Assembly: GCF_902459735.1 (NCBI RefSeq)
Contig: NZ_CABPRV010000017.1
Coordinates: 34,928 to 98,927 of the forward strand
Direction: 5' to 3'
DNA length: 64,000 nt
DNA from: Pandoraea capi
GTDB taxonomy: Bacteria > Pseudomonadota > Gammaproteobacteria > Burkholderiales > Burkholderiaceae
Shown: positions 1 through 8,553 of the stretch, in pieces
Numbering within the stretch: position 1 is the first letter of the stretch
Layout: the number at the start of each line of letters is the position of its first letter
Program-made: the position numbers and the translations under genes
Notes under the pieces: generated by a model
Database searches by the model: none
Seen by the model: the letters and a program-made list of their open reading frames with translations, nothing else
Told to the model about the DNA's origin: nothing

Positions 1-21
1 ACCTCACCTCGCTACTGAACC

Positions 22-630
22 ATGCATGATGCGCTCGCCGCCTTTCGATCCAATATGGACGACGTTGAAGCCTTCGCAGCGTTCTATGACTTCCTGGTGG
101 AGAACATGCGGGGACAGAAGAGTCTCGACGATCTGCTTCGTTCGAAGATCGTCTGTTCTGTCAGCGCGTTCGACAAACTCATGCACGACATCATTCACAT
201 CGGGATTATCGATATCTACTCCGGCAACCGAACCTCCACGCCAAAGTATCTCGACGAGCCGATTCCACTCGGTGTCGTTGCCCAATTGAAAGGAGTTGAA
301 GACGCTCCCCGGAGCAACATCTTCTCTCAAACCATTCGCGACAAACTGCGTGCAATGTCTTTCCAGCACCCGGACAAGGTCGTCGACGGACTCAGCTACA
401 TCTGGCACGAGAAGCGCAAGTGGAAGAAAATCGCGTCGGCGATGGGAGAAGACGAAGCGACCGTGCGTGTATTTCTCTACGAGGTAGTAAGAAGAAGAAA
501 TGCCATCGCCCACGAAGCAGACGTCCACCACTTCCTTCAGGCGAAGCGCCCGATCAATCGCGAGATGGCCACTGATTTCACCCGCTTCATGCGTCGACCA
601 GGCGAAACCATTCACGAACTCGTGCGCTGA
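22..630 (+). CDS. RiboL-PSP-HEPN-like domain protein
   Basis: A 202-residue protein resembling the HEPN domain group that often occurs in RNA-targeting toxin and defence proteins. The visible evidence is a C-terminal R-N-A-I-A-H motif at residues 159-164, which matches the R-x4-H active-site motif of HEPN ribonucleases, in an otherwise helical protein with an early conserved-looking block (VCSVSAFDKLMHDII, residues 44-58). The ATG at 22 is the only reasonable start because an in-frame TGA lies at 16-18. That TGA may belong to an upstream gene cut off by the window edge, so a partner cannot be assessed. HEPN proteins cleave RNA or act as inactive scaffolds. Catalysis here is inferred from the motif alone. 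Confidence 0.65.
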   Translation: MHDALAAFRSNMDDVEAFAAFYDFLVENMRGQKSLDDLLRSKIVCSVSAFDKLMHDIIHIGIIDIYSGNRTSTPKYLDEPIPLGVVAQLKGVEDAPRSNIFSQTIRDKLRAMSFQHPDKVVDGLSYIWHEKRKWKKIASAMGEDEATVRVFLYEVVRRRNAIAHEADVHHFLQAKRPINREMATDFTRFMRRPGETIHELVR

Positions 631-706
631 TCTCGGCAGCGTCGCCGCACTTTCGAGGCGGCCTGGGGGCCGCCGCCGTTTGCTCATTTATCGTTCCCCG
701 CCGCCA
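631..706. other. Short intergenic region after the HEPN gene
   Basis: The 76 bases between the HEPN gene and the convergent LysR gene hold nothing I recognise beyond a GC-rich stretch around 655-675 (gaggcggcctggggg). No clear terminator is seen. Confidence 0.3.
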
Positions 707-1657
707 TCACCCATCGCCTTCGATCCCCTCAACGAGATCCCCTGTCGAGCGTGCGGCGGCCGAGCGCAGGCATTCGAGTGCTTCAGCGACTGCTGCGCGG
801 TTCGCGCCGTCGTCGCGCCAGTACATCGATACGCCGCCGAACCCCGCGAGACGCAGCGGCACGATGCGCAGTGCGCCCAGCGCTTGCAGACGACTCGCGG
901 TGCGGTGAGACGCAAGACCGATCATGTCGCTGTTGTTGAGCAGCGTGAGGTTGAGAATCGTCGAATTCGATTCGACAGTGTCGTTCGGCAACGGATACCC
1001 GGCCTCGGCCAGCGCCGCCTCCAAGGCGTTGCGAATCGGCGTGCCGCGCGGCCACACGACCCATCGATATTGCTGGATGTCAGACCAATCCACCGACGCG
1101 CGCGAAAACACCGGATGCCGCGCACGCGCCACAAAGTGCAACGGCTCCAGATACAACGCCTCCGTGCGTACATTCCGGTCTTGCAATTCCGGCGCCGAGC
1201 GTCCGACCACGATGTCGATCTCGCTATGCGCAAGCTGATTCATCAGCCGGTCCATCGTGTTTTCGACGACCCGCGCCTGCACGCGCGGCATACGCTGCAA
1301 CAGTAGCAGCACCGCGAGCGGCACCGTGTCCGCCGACGACGCTCCCGAGGTGCCGATCGCGACCAGCCCGCTGCCGCCCTCGCGCATGGCGTCGAGATCG
1401 TCGCGTGCGGTGTCGAGTTGCGCCTCGATGCGGCGAGCGTGCTGGATCAGCGCCTCCCCGTAAGCCGTCGGACGCAACCCCCGCGCCTGTCGCTCGAACA
1501 GCGGCAAGCCGATGTCGTCCTCGAGATCCTTCAGCCACTTCGACAACCCGGGCTGCGTCGTGTTGAGCAGCGCCGCAGACTGGCTCATGTTGCCGGTCTC
1601 CGCCAGGGTCAGCAGCATCTGCAAGTTGCGCAGACGCAATCGATGGGTCCAATCCAT
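707..1657 (-). CDS. LysR-family regulator of the gentisate operon
   Basis: A 316-residue LysR-type transcriptional regulator. An N-terminal winged HTH (about residues 8-68, with SQSAALLNTTQPGLSKWLKDLE) is followed by a periplasmic-binding-protein-like effector domain. The start at 1657 is chosen because a GGAGG ribosome site lies six bases upstream. An upstream GTG/ATG would add 16 residues without homology. The gene is divergent from the 3-hydroxybenzoate/gentisate operon across a 200-bp region holding a perfect inverted repeat (1702-1721), so it most likely controls that operon in response to 3-hydroxybenzoate or gentisate. The ligand is inferred from context only. Confidence 0.9.
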   Translation of the reverse strand: MDWTHRLRLRNLQMLLTLAETGNMSQSAALLNTTQPGLSKWLKDLEDDIGLPLFERQARGLRPTAYGEALIQHARRIEAQLDTARDDLDAMREGGSGLVAIGTSGASSADTVPLAVLLLLQRMPRVQARVVENTMDRLMNQLAHSEIDIVVGRSAPELQDRNVRTEALYLEPLHFVARARHPVFSRASVDWSDIQQYRWVVWPRGTPIRNALEAALAEAGYPLPNDTVESNSTILNLTLLNNSDMIGLASHRTASRLQALGALRIVPLRLAGFGGVSMYWRDDGANRAAVAEALECLRSAAARSTGDLVEGIEGDG

Positions 1658-1701
1658 GCGTCGCCTCCAGATGCCAGTGCGGCACCCCGAAATCACCCAA
1701 G

Positions 1702-1721
1702 CCATACGATTTTTCGTATGG
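1702..1721. promoter_or_regulatory. Inverted repeat, probable LysR operator
   Basis: A perfect 7-bp inverted repeat, CCATACG and CGTATGG, separated by ATTTTT. It starts 45 bp upstream of the LysR start codon and lies 136 bp from the dioxygenase start. Size and dyad fit a LysR binding site in a divergent promoter. An AT-rich stretch with possible -10 elements (TATAAC near 1763) follows on the operon side. Confidence 0.6.
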
Positions 1722-1857
1722 ATCCGATGATTTTTTCATTTCAAAGAATATGTCTCGCCGAGTATAACGCTATCCATAGACCCGAAAGCCACGGCACCGC
1801 CGCATGGCTGCGCTTGCCAGACAAGCAGACCGGGCCCCTTCCAATATGGAGACAAGC

Positions 1858-2895
1858 ATGTCCGACCGCGCCCCGAGTGCAGAACGCGCCGCTTATTACG
1901 AACACATCGGTCACAACCACATGGCCCCGCTGTGGGAATCGCTGCACAGCCTCGTGCCGCCCCAGCCGCGCCCGCGCGTGGTGCCTGCCATCTGGAAATA
2001 CAACGAAGTTCGTCCGCTGGTGATGGAAGCGGGACGCGTCATCAGCGCCGAAGAAGCCGTGCGCCGCGTTCTGATCCTGCAAAACCCGGGCACGCCGGGC
2101 TCGTCGAGCATCACCGGCTCGCTGTACGCCGGGCTGCAACTGATCCTGCCGGGCGAGATCGCACCGAGCCATCGCCATACGCAATCGGCACTACGCTTCA
2201 TCGTGGAAGGTCGCGGCGCGTGGACGGCCGTCAACGGCGAGCGCACCACCATGCATCCGGGCGACTTCATCATCACGCCGTCGTGGACATGGCACGACCA
2301 CGGCAATCCGGCGGACGGTGAGCCGGTCGTGTGGCTCGACGGTCTCGACATTCCGCTGGTTCAGTATTTCGACGCCGGCTTCGCCGAGAACTACCCGGAA
2401 TCGCAGCAACCCGTTCAGCGCCCGGAAGGCGACAGCTTCGCCCGCTACGGGTTCAACATGCTGCCGGTGCATCACAAGGTCAGCGACCCGACGTCGCCGA
2501 TCTTCAGCTATCCGTATGCTCGCTCGCGCGAAGCGCTCGACACGCTGTACCGCAACGGCGAACTCGATCCGTGGGACGGTATCAAGCTGCGCTACGTGAA
2601 TCCGGCGACCGGCGGCTGGCCGATGCCGACGATGGCGACGTTCATGCAGTACCTGCCCGCCGGCTTCCAGGGCAAGACGTACCGCAGCACCGACGCCACC
2701 GTCTTTTCGGTCGTCGAAGGCCGCGGCACCGTGCGCATCGGCGACGAAGTCTTCCAGTTCGAACCGCGCGATCACTTCGTCGTGCCGTCATGGGCGCCGG
2801 TGCAACTCGCCGCGCTGGAAGACGCCGTGCTGTTCAGCTACTCCGACCGCCCCGTGCTCGCAGCGCTGAATCTGCTGCGCGAATCGCGTACCTGA
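1858..2895 (+). CDS. Gentisate 1,2-dioxygenase
   Basis: A bicupin ring-cleavage dioxygenase of 345 residues that opens gentisate (2,5-dihydroxybenzoate) to maleylpyruvate using Fe(II). The first cupin carries the metal-binding HRH motif at residues 105-107 ([11 protein letters not shown]) and a downstream WHDHG at 135-139. A second cupin-like half follows ([17 protein letters not shown]). Length is normal for the family. The ATG at 1858 is preceded by GGAGACAAGC, and the same leader precedes the hydroxylase gene at 4455. It is the first gene of the operon and is followed by the hydrolase and isomerase of the same pathway, which makes the assignment firm. It is equivalent to NagI/MhbD; I give no symbol because naming varies. 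Confidence 0.95.
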   Translation: MSDRAPSAERAAYYEHIGHNHMAPLWESLHSLVPPQPRPRVVPAIWKYNEVRPLVMEAGRVISAEEAVRRVLILQNPGTPGSSSITGSLYAGLQLILPGEIAPSHRHTQSALRFIVEGRGAWTAVNGERTTMHPGDFIITPSWTWHDHGNPADGEPVVWLDGLDIPLVQYFDAGFAENYPESQQPVQRPEGDSFARYGFNMLPVHHKVSDPTSPIFSYPYARSREALDTLYRNGELDPWDGIKLRYVNPATGGWPMPTMATFMQYLPAGFQGKTYRSTDATVFSVVEGRGTVRIGDEVFQFEPRDHFVVPSWAPVQLAALEDAVLFSYSDRPVLAALNLLRESRT

Positions 2896-3009
2896 GCGGC
2901 ACACGTCAACCCAACGACGCCCCTGCGCCCCGCCACGCATTCGACGAATGCGAGCGGTGCGCGGTCAACCCTCTCTCTGTCTTCTCTCTGATTCGACGAG
3001 TCAAACACC

Positions 3010-3708
3010 ATGTCCTACGTCTTCACTCCGCCCGCCATCGTTGGCATTCCCGTTGTCGGCAGCAACGACCTGTTTGCCGCACGCCGCGTGTATTGCGTCG
3101 GCCGTAACTACGCCGCTCACGCCCGCGAAATGGGTTTCGATCCGGACCGTGAACCGCCGTTCTTCTTCTGCAAGCCGGCCGACGCCGTGATCCCGGTCGC
3201 CTATGGCGATATGCTGGAGCTCAAGTACCCGGCGCAGACGAGCAACTATCACTACGAAGCGGAACTGGTCGCCGTGATCGGCAAGGCCGGTTCGGACATT
3301 CCGCTCGATCAGGCGCTGGAGCACGTGTGGGGTTATGCCGTGGGTCTGGACATGACGCGTCGCGACCTGCAAATGAAAATGCGCGAGATGGGTCGTCCGT
3401 GGGAAATCGGCAAGGCGTTCGACGCCTCCGCCCCCATCGGCCCGATCCATCCGGTGTCGAGCATCGGCCATGTCGAAAAGGCCGCGATCTCGCTGACGGT
3501 AGACGGCGTACAAAAGCAGAAGAGCGACGTGACGCACCTCATCTGGTCGGTCGCCGAGACCGTATCGTATCTCTCGCAATTCTTCCGTCTGGAACCGGGC
3601 GATCTCATCTACACCGGCACGCCTGAAGGCGTCGGTCCGGTGAAGGCAGGCGAGACGATGGTGACGGCCGTCGAGGGACTCGGCGAGATCACGGTGCGTG
3701 TGGTCTGA
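3010..3708 (+). CDS. Fumarylpyruvate hydrolase (FAH family)
   Basis: A 232-residue protein of the fumarylacetoacetate hydrolase family. It most likely splits fumarylpyruvate into fumarate and pyruvate, the last step of the gentisate pathway. Metal-binding acidic residues are visible as E83 and E85 (HYEAELVAVIGK) and D114 (GLDMTRRDLQ). The FAH start RNYAAHAREMGF and the end motif GDLIYTGTPEGVGPV are also present. It lies between gentisate dioxygenase and maleylpyruvate isomerase. Length and neighbours match NagK-type enzymes rather than the longer tyrosine-pathway FAH. Confidence 0.93.
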   Translation: MSYVFTPPAIVGIPVVGSNDLFAARRVYCVGRNYAAHAREMGFDPDREPPFFFCKPADAVIPVAYGDMLELKYPAQTSNYHYEAELVAVIGKAGSDIPLDQALEHVWGYAVGLDMTRRDLQMKMREMGRPWEIGKAFDASAPIGPIHPVSSIGHVEKAAISLTVDGVQKQKSDVTHLIWSVAETVSYLSQFFRLEPGDLIYTGTPEGVGPVKAGETMVTAVEGLGEITVRVV

Positions 3709-3717
3709 GGCATCGTC

Positions 3718-4359
3718 ATGCAGCTCTACAGCTTCTTCAATAGCTCGACGTCGTATCGCATTCGCATTGCGCTGGCACTCAAGGGCATTGCGTTCGACAC
3801 CATCCCGGTGAACATTCGCGTCGGCGAGCACCGTGCCGCGCCCTACGTCGACGAGGTCAATGCGTCGGCCACGGTGCCCGCCATCGTCGACGGCGACTTC
3901 GCGCTCGGTCAGTCGCTCGCCATCGTCGACTATCTCGACGCGAAGTATCCCGAGACGCGTCTGGTGCCGCACGACATCGAGGCGCGCGCTCGCGTGCTCG
4001 AACTCGCGATGCTCATCAGTTGCGACATCCATCCGGTAAACAACCTGCGCATCCTGAAGTATCTGCAAGGCCCGCTGGGCCTGTCCGCCGAGCAGAAGGA
4101 CGCCTGGTATCGGCACTGGGTGGCGGAGGGCATGGCCGGTGTCGAGCGTCTGCTCGACAGGTACGGCCACGGCGAATGGTGTTTCGGCGACTCGCCAACG
4201 CTGGCCGACGTCTGCCTGATTCCGCAGATCGCCAACGCGCAACGGATGGGCTGCGATCTGTCGCCCTATCCGCGGGCGATGGCGGTGTATGCCAAGGCGG
4301 CGACGCACCCGGCGTTCGTCTCGGCAGCCCCCGACCGTCAACCGGATTACACGGCCTGA
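3718..4359 (+). CDS. Maleylpyruvate isomerase (zeta-class GST)
   Basis: A 213-residue zeta-class glutathione S-transferase. Its N-terminal thioredoxin fold starts with LYSFFNSSTSYRIRIALALKG, with the SST-S active-site motif of maleylacetoacetate and maleylpyruvate isomerases. The ATG lies 9 bp after the hydrolase stop, with GAGG in the gap, so the two are translationally linked. In the gentisate pathway it converts maleylpyruvate to fumarylpyruvate with glutathione as cofactor (NagL-type). A role in tyrosine catabolism is less likely because no homogentisate genes are near. Confidence 0.93.
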   Translation: MQLYSFFNSSTSYRIRIALALKGIAFDTIPVNIRVGEHRAAPYVDEVNASATVPAIVDGDFALGQSLAIVDYLDAKYPETRLVPHDIEARARVLELAMLISCDIHPVNNLRILKYLQGPLGLSAEQKDAWYRHWVAEGMAGVERLLDRYGHGEWCFGDSPTLADVCLIPQIANAQRMGCDLSPYPRAMAVYAKAATHPAFVSAAPDRQPDYTA

Positions 4360-4454
4360 CATGAAGCGGCACAAACTCGGCGTCAACGACCCACACGTGG
4401 CCGCACGCCGTAGATGAAAGGCAGGAAGGGCGGAAAGTGCCCGAGGAGACAAGC

Positions 4455-5672
4455 ATGACGCAAATCCATCAACCCAAGGCGCTCGTCGTAGGCGGGGGCA
4501 TCGGCGGTCTGGCCGCTGCCCTGGCACTCGCCAATCAGGGCGTGTACATCGAACTGCTGGAGCAGGCCGAGACGATCGGCGAGATCGGTGCAGGCATTCA
4601 GTTGGCCGCCAACGCATTCGCCGCGCTCGATGCGCTCGGCGTTGGCGAGGCCGCGCGCGCACGCTCGGTCTTCACCGACCACATCACGCTGCGCGATGCC
4701 ATCGACCGCAGCGTCATCGCGGAGGTCGACGTCGGTGCGCCCTACCGCGAGCGCTTCGGCAATCCGTATGCCGTGATCCATCGCGCCGACATCCATCTGT
4801 CGATTCTCGAAGCCGTGCAGCGCAATCCGCTGATTCAGTTCCGCACGGCAACGCGCGTCGTCTCGCTCGATCAGGACGCGAACGGCGTCACCGTCACGGA
4901 TCAGCATGGCGAGCGCCACACGGCCGACGCCGTGATCGGCTGCGACGGCGTGAAGTCTGCCGTGCGCGAAGCACTGATCGGTGATGAACCACGCGTGACC
5001 GGTCACGTCGTGTATCGCGCGGTGGTGGACGTCGAGAACATGCCAAAGGATTTGCAGGTCAACGCACCGGTCGTGTGGGCCGGCCCGAACTGCCACCTCG
5101 TGCACTACCCGCTGCGCGGCGGCAAGCAATACAACCTCGTGGTGACGTTCCACAGCCGTGAGCAGGAAGTCTGGGGCGTGCGCGACGGCAGCAAGGAGGA
5201 AGTGCTGTCGTACTTCGAAGGCATCGACGCGCTGCCGCACCAGATGCTCGACCGCCCGAGCTCGTGGCGACGCTGGGCCACGGCCGATCGCGACCCGGTC
5301 GAGCAGTGGAGCTTCGGGCGCGCCACGATCCTCGGCGACGCCGCGCATCCGATGACGCAGTACATCGCGCAAGGTGCATGTCAGGCACTGGAAGACGCCG
5401 TCACGCTCGGCGCCGCCTACGCCGCTGCGAACGGTGACTTTACCGACGCCTTCCGCCGTTACGAACACGCCCGCATTCCCCGCACCGCTCGCGTGCTTTA
5501 CGGCGCGCGCGACATGGGACGCGTCTATCACGCCAAGGGCGTAGACCGCTGGGTGCGTAACTCGCTCTGGCAAGGCCGCGCGCAGACACAGTTCTATGAC
5601 GCGTTGCAATGGCTGCACGGCTGGCGCGCCGAGAACTGCCTGTCGCAAACGCCGTGGTTGCCGAATGCGTGA
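4455..5672 (+). CDS. 3-hydroxybenzoate 6-hydroxylase (FAD monooxygenase)
   Basis: A 405-residue class A flavoprotein hydroxylase. It shows the FAD-binding Rossmann motif VVGGGIGGLAAALAL near residue 11, the DG motif (GCDGVKSAVREAL) and the GD motif (ATILGDAAHPM). It should use NADH and O2 to turn 3-hydroxybenzoate into gentisate, feeding the dioxygenase encoded upstream. Salicylate 5- or 1-hydroxylase activity is the main alternative for this fold, but a single-component enzyme inside a gentisate operon points to 3-hydroxybenzoate. The start at 4455 follows GAGGAGACAAGC. Confidence 0.92.
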   Translation: MTQIHQPKALVVGGGIGGLAAALALANQGVYIELLEQAETIGEIGAGIQLAANAFAALDALGVGEAARARSVFTDHITLRDAIDRSVIAEVDVGAPYRERFGNPYAVIHRADIHLSILEAVQRNPLIQFRTATRVVSLDQDANGVTVTDQHGERHTADAVIGCDGVKSAVREALIGDEPRVTGHVVYRAVVDVENMPKDLQVNAPVVWAGPNCHLVHYPLRGGKQYNLVVTFHSREQEVWGVRDGSKEEVLSYFEGIDALPHQMLDRPSSWRRWATADRDPVEQWSFGRATILGDAAHPMTQYIAQGACQALEDAVTLGAAYAAANGDFTDAFRRYEHARIPRTARVLYGARDMGRVYHAKGVDRWVRNSLWQGRAQTQFYDALQWLHGWRAENCLSQTPWLPNA

Positions 5673-5832
5673 TTGCGTGACGGCAAATGGCGTGGCGGCA
5701 TGAGCGCATAGCCCCACCCCGAGCATCCCCGGCATCAACCCCGCAGCGGACAAAAATACCATCGCGCGGAGTCCTGCGGTGCGACGTCACGACGACGTCG
5801 CACTGCGTCTGGCACCTTAGAGGAGACAACCC

Positions 5833-7176
5833 ATGCCAGTCAGTCCCATCAACGTGACGGCGTTCATCGACCGGCATCGCATCTCGCCGTTCCAGATGAT
5901 GATCGTCGTCCTGTGCTTCCTCATCGTCGCCATCGACGGCTTCGACACGGCCGCCATCGGCTTCATCGCACCGGCGATACGGACCGAATGGTCGCTCACG
6001 CCCGCGCATCTCGCACCGCTGTTCGGTGCAGGCCTCGCTGGTCTGATGGCCGGCGCTTTCCTGTTCGGGCCGCTCGCCGACAAGCTCGGGCGCAAGACCA
6101 TTCTCATCTTCTCGGTGCTGTTCTTCGGCGTCGCCAGTCTGGCCTCGGCATGGTCGATGGAGCTGTGGCAACTCATCGCGCTGCGCTTTCTGACGGGGCT
6201 CGGTCTCGGCGGCGCGATGCCCAATGCCATCACGCTCACGTCCGAGTACTGCCCGGAATCGCGCCGTTCGTTTCTCGTCACGACGATGTTCTGCGGTTTC
6301 ACGCTCGGCTCGGCGCTGGGCGGTCTCGCGTCTGCCGGACTGATCGAGGCATTCGGCTGGCGCTCGGTGCTGATCGTGGGCGGCGTCATGCCGATCGTGC
6401 TCGGTGTCGTGCTCATGCGTGCATTGCCTGAATCGGTGCGCTATCTCGTGATGGCAGGGAAGTCCTCGGAACGCGTGGCCGCATCGCTGCAACGCATTGC
6501 CCCGCAGGAGGATCTGCGTGGAGCAACATTCAACGTGGCGACGAAGCCGTTGACCACGTCGCCGGTGCGCCATCTCTTCAAGCCTGAGTTACTGCGCGGC
6601 ACACTGCTCTTCTGGGTGACGTTCTTCATGAGCCTGCTGGTGATCTATCTGCTGTCGAGCTGGCTGCCGACGCTGTTGCGCACGAACGGCCTCACGCTGC
6701 GCAATGCCGCCATCGTCACGGCGATGTTCCAGGTCGGCGGCACGCTGGGCGCGATCGTGCTCGGCTGGCTGATGGACCGCTTCAATCCGCACTATGTGCT
6801 CGCTGCGGCTTACGTGCTCGCCGGCGTCTGCGTGGCGGCTGTCGGGCCGCTGGCGAGTTCCCCGGTGCTCGCGTCGGTGGCAGTGTTCTGGGCCGGGTTC
6901 TGTGTCTCCGGCGGTCAGGTCGGCGCGAATGCGTTGTCGGCAGAGTTCTATCCGACGGATTGCCGTGCGACCGGTGTGAGCTGGGCCAACGGCGTGGGAC
7001 GTATGGGCTCGGTGGTCGGTTCGGTCGGCGGGGCCTCGATGCTCGCGATGGGCTGGTCGATGCCCGCGCTCTTCGCGGCCATCGGCGTACCGGCCGTGCT
7101 CGCCGGTCTGACGATGCTCACGCTCGGGCGTCTGCGTCATCGGCAAGCGGTGCTGGCCGTCGAAGCAGCTGCCTGA
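5833..7176 (+). CDS. MFS aromatic acid:H+ symporter
   Basis: A 447-residue major facilitator transporter of the aromatic acid:H+ symporter (AAHS) group. About twelve hydrophobic segments are visible. The MFS signature between helices 2 and 3 is recognisable (GPLADKLGRKTILI), as is the DGFDTAAIGF motif in helix 1 that is conserved in BenK/PcaK/MhbT-type aromatic importers. GAGGAGACAACCC precedes the start. Sitting in the 3-hydroxybenzoate operon, it probably imports 3-hydroxybenzoate or gentisate. Its closest relative in this window is the MFS gene at 16987-18327. Confidence 0.92.
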   Translation: MPVSPINVTAFIDRHRISPFQMMIVVLCFLIVAIDGFDTAAIGFIAPAIRTEWSLTPAHLAPLFGAGLAGLMAGAFLFGPLADKLGRKTILIFSVLFFGVASLASAWSMELWQLIALRFLTGLGLGGAMPNAITLTSEYCPESRRSFLVTTMFCGFTLGSALGGLASAGLIEAFGWRSVLIVGGVMPIVLGVVLMRALPESVRYLVMAGKSSERVAASLQRIAPQEDLRGATFNVATKPLTTSPVRHLFKPELLRGTLLFWVTFFMSLLVIYLLSSWLPTLLRTNGLTLRNAAIVTAMFQVGGTLGAIVLGWLMDRFNPHYVLAAAYVLAGVCVAAVGPLASSPVLASVAVFWAGFCVSGGQVGANALSAEFYPTDCRATGVSWANGVGRMGSVVGSVGGASMLAMGWSMPALFAAIGVPAVLAGLTMLTLGRLRHRQAVLAVEAAA

Positions 7177-7288
7177 ACGTCAGCGCGCAAAGCGCCCCGG
7201 ATCGGGATAGAGTGTCGTCTGACGGCGACGCGAGCGGCCTGCGCGGCCCCGGCGCCGTCAATCCAAATTCCCCCGACGGAGATTGAAG

Positions 7289-8230
7289 GTGTCGCTGCCC
7301 CCCTTGCTGGTCATCATCCCGATGCATCCCGAGCAGTTGTCCGAACTGCAAACCCGTTTCGACGTGATCTACCGCCCGAGCCACCATCCCACGCCGGAAG
7401 GCTGGGGACCGGAAGGCGAACGCGCGCGCTTCGTGCTCACCAACGGTTCGCGCGGCATGAGCGCTGCCGAGCTGGTGCATCTGCCGAACGTGGAGCTGGT
7501 CAGTGCGCTGGGTGCCGGTTATGAAAATCTGGATGTCCCCGCCATGCGTGCGCGCAATATCGTCGCCGTCAACGGTGCCGGGGCCAATGCACCGACCGTG
7601 GCGGATCAGGGCTTCGCGCTGCTGCTCGCGGCGATCCGCCGGATCCCCGAGTACGACGCCGCATGCCGCAAGGGTGTCTGGCGCGATGCGCTGCCGATGC
7701 AACCGGGCGTCGCGGGCAAGAAGCTCGGCATCGTCGGTCTGGGGGCCGTGGGACGCCAGTTCGCCAGGCGCGGCGAAGGCTTCGATATGCAGATCGGCTA
7801 CCGCAACCGCAATCGTCGTGACGATCTGCCCGCGCATTACCAGTATTTCGACAGCGTGCCGGCGCTGGCCGAGTGGGCCGACATTCTCGTCGTGACGGCG
7901 CCTGGCGGCGCGGAGTCGCATCACATGGTCAATGCCGACGTCCTGCGCGCACTCGGCAAGCATGGCTTCCTCGTGAATCTGGGACGTGGCAGTGTCGTGG
8001 ATACGGCAGCACTGGCCGACGCATTGCGCAACGGCGTGATTGCCGGCGCGGGGCTCGATGTGTACGAAGGCGAGCCGTCGCCGCCTGCCGCGCTCATCGA
8101 CTTGCAGAACGTCGTGTTGAGCCCGCACGTCGCTGGCCGCTCCCCTGAAGCGGAAGCCGCGACGATTGCGATGTTCCTGGAAAATACCCGCCGTTATCAG
8201 GCGGGTGAGGCGGTAATGACGCCGCTGTGA
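7289..8230 (+). CDS. D-2-hydroxyacid dehydrogenase, NAD(P)-dependent
   Basis: A 313-residue D-isomer-specific 2-hydroxyacid dehydrogenase. It shows the cofactor motif GIVGLGAVGRQFARR, the NLGRGSVVDTAAL block with the catalytic arginine, the YEGEP glutamate region and the catalytic histidine in LSPHVAGRSPE. I prefer the GTG at 7289, placed seven bases after GGAG; a TTG at 7283 is the alternative. It reduces a 2-oxoacid such as glyoxylate, hydroxypyruvate or pyruvate. Its position as last gene of the gentisate operon suggests a link to pyruvate or another 2-oxoacid released by the pathway, but it is not a standard gentisate gene. Confidence 0.85.
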   Translation: MSLPPLLVIIPMHPEQLSELQTRFDVIYRPSHHPTPEGWGPEGERARFVLTNGSRGMSAAELVHLPNVELVSALGAGYENLDVPAMRARNIVAVNGAGANAPTVADQGFALLLAAIRRIPEYDAACRKGVWRDALPMQPGVAGKKLGIVGLGAVGRQFARRGEGFDMQIGYRNRNRRDDLPAHYQYFDSVPALAEWADILVVTAPGGAESHHMVNADVLRALGKHGFLVNLGRGSVVDTAALADALRNGVIAGAGLDVYEGEPSPPAALIDLQNVVLSPHVAGRSPEAEAATIAMFLENTRRYQAGEAVMTPL

Positions 8231-8244
8231 GCGGCTGACATCCG

Positions 8245-8496
8245 TCAGTGATTATCGAGCCCGTCGATACTTCGTTCGGGCGACGGCGAGAGCGTCACGC
8301 CGTCGTTGACGGGCTCGAACTCGATGCTGCTTCGCGCACTGCCGGTGGTGAAGACGGTCTCGCAGGTCGGACACTTCACCTCGGCTTCCGAATGGAGATA
8401 GTCGTGGAGCGCCTGCACCGTCGGCTCGCTCGCCGCCACGGCAAAACGGGACTTGCAGGTGGGGCATACGACGAAACCGGTGTGGATCGACAGCAT
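8245..8496 (-). CDS. Small zinc-ribbon protein
   Basis: An 83-residue protein with two CPTC knuckles (residues 11-14 and 42-45, the second in KCPTCETVF), as expected for a zinc ribbon, followed by an acidic, serine-rich tail. A strong ribosome site (AGGAGG) precedes the ATG. The function is unknown. It converges with the dehydrogenase gene and sits 57 bp downstream of the membrane-protein gene on the same strand, so the two may be cotranscribed. Confidence 0.7.
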   Translation of the reverse strand: MLSIHTGFVVCPTCKSRFAVAASEPTVQALHDYLHSEAEVKCPTCETVFTTGSARSSIEFEPVNDGVTLSPSPERSIDGLDNH

Positions 8497-8553
8497 GGTC
8501 AGCCTCCTGAGCGTTCATTGAGCGACTTCATTGCGCGACTGCGTTCGGCGATT

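Noticed and set aside
4-687. Long minus-strand open frame over the HEPN gene
   Set aside because: The translation shows no domain, whereas the plus strand gives a clear HEPN motif. It is the antisense shadow.
3001-4662. 553-codon minus-strand frame over the gentisate hydrolase and isomerase genes
   Set aside because: Arg/His-rich composition typical of the antisense of GC-rich genes; both plus-strand proteins are firm family members.
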